Made by a program: the position numbers and the translations under genes. The notes under the pieces are model-generated. The model made no database searches. It saw only the letters and a program-made list of their open reading frames with translations, and had not been told where the DNA came from. A stretch of 7,118 bases of DNA. Origin: Gammaproteobacteria bacterium (GTDB lineage Bacteria > Pseudomonadota > Gammaproteobacteria > S012-40). Below, in pieces: positions 6,970 to 7,118 of the stretch (the stretch's first letter is position 1; every line of letters starts with the position of its first letter). Location of the stretch: contig WFVN01000065.1 of NCBI GenBank assembly GCA_015491615.1, positions 1 to 7,118 of the forward strand, written 5' to 3'.

Positions 6970-6998
6970 TTGACCCCCACTCCGGGCGCACATAGTCT
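6970..6998 (+). promoter_or_regulatory. Candidate promoter for the gene starting at 7025
   Basis: TTGACC (6970-6975) matches 5 of 6 -35 positions. CATAGT (6991-6996) matches 4 of 6 -10 positions, but at a short 15-base spacing. Shifting to TAGTCT (6993-6998) restores 17 bases at the cost of match quality. A start near 7003 would leave a leader containing AAGGGGGA before the ATG. It is plausible but weak. Confidence 0.35.
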
Positions 6999-7024
6999 TG
7001 ATGAAAACCAAGGGGGAACAACGC

Positions 7025-7118
7025 ATGAACGAGTGGATGTGGTGGATCGCGCTGCCGGTGCTGTTCGCGGCCGGCCTGGGGCTGGGTTTCCTGTGGGGCC
7101 GTTCGCGCACCGACGAGG
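7025..7118 (+). CDS. N-terminal membrane anchor of an unidentified protein, possibly LapB-like (3' truncated)
   Basis: ATG 7025 follows a strong AAGGGGGA (7010-7017) at 7 bases. The 31 visible residues begin MNEWMWWIALPVLFAAGLGL and continue GFLWGRSRTDE. They form one hydrophobic segment (about 5-24) followed by a basic/polar stretch, which predicts a single N-terminal membrane anchor with the rest in the cytoplasm. The layout, a short span with LPV...G...GR followed by polar residues, resembles the start of LapB/YciM, the TPR-rubredoxin regulator of lipopolysaccharide synthesis. Other anchored proteins would look similar over so few residues, so the identity is a guess. It is transcribed divergently from cbiA. 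Confidence 0.65.
   Translation, partial: MNEWMWWIALPVLFAAGLGLGFLWGRSRTDE

Noticed and set aside
6020..6973. 317-codon + strand frame opposite cbiA
   Set aside because: It is the antisense shadow of cbiA, with His/Gly/Gln/Arg-rich translation and no recognisable motif.

Overview
This is a very GC-rich (roughly 70% by eye), densely packed chromosomal segment. Short intergenic gaps, near-exclusive GC-ending codons, and the combination of archease/RtcB, NAD salvage and a riboswitch-controlled CbtBA cobalt transporter suggest a high-GC proteobacterium. A gammaproteobacterium is most likely, but the placement is inference. I see no insertion sequence, tRNA, rRNA, CRISPR array or other mobile element, and no compositional break.

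Left part (1-2100s). The window opens on the last 22 codons of an unidentified + strand gene. A small conserved-looking 68-residue protein follows on the - strand, converging on that gene with a 3-base gap. A 59-base divergent region then leads into a tight + strand run of four genes: archease, rtcB (GTP-dependent RNA ligase), pncA (nicotinamidase) and pncB (nicotinate phosphoribosyltransferase). Spacing is 10 bases, 5 bases, then a 4-base overlap in which pncB starts at TTG. Archease activates RtcB, which ligates RNA 2',3'-cyclic phosphate or 3'-phosphate ends to 5'-OH ends. PncA and PncB carry out the first two steps of the Preiss-Handler NAD salvage route.

Middle (4140-5330). The pncB stop codon lies inside a consensus -35 box (TTGACA, 17-base spacer, TTTACT). 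This promoter would start transcription just before a full cobalamin riboswitch (about 4180-4358) with a closed 8-bp P1 stem and a textbook B12 box. A further hairpin and a potential ribosome-binding-site-sequestering stem lie between the aptamer and cbtB. cbtB (60 aa) and cbtA (229 aa) encode a predicted cobalt transporter, so B12 probably represses cobalt uptake.

Right part (5330-7118). A 91-aa exported monoheme c-type cytochrome follows cbtA. It has no methionine beyond the initiator, so an ordinary His/Met heme is not possible. It converges on, and overlaps by 16 bases, a - strand cobyrinic acid a,c-diamide synthase gene (cbiA/cobB), a B12 biosynthesis enzyme. Divergent to cbiA, the window ends in the N-terminal membrane anchor of another protein, possibly LapB-like.

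I find no clearly new defence or mobile system. The most interesting points are the compact pncB-stop/promoter/riboswitch junction, the coupling of RNA repair with NAD salvage, and the unusual small cytochrome beside cobalt/B12 genes.
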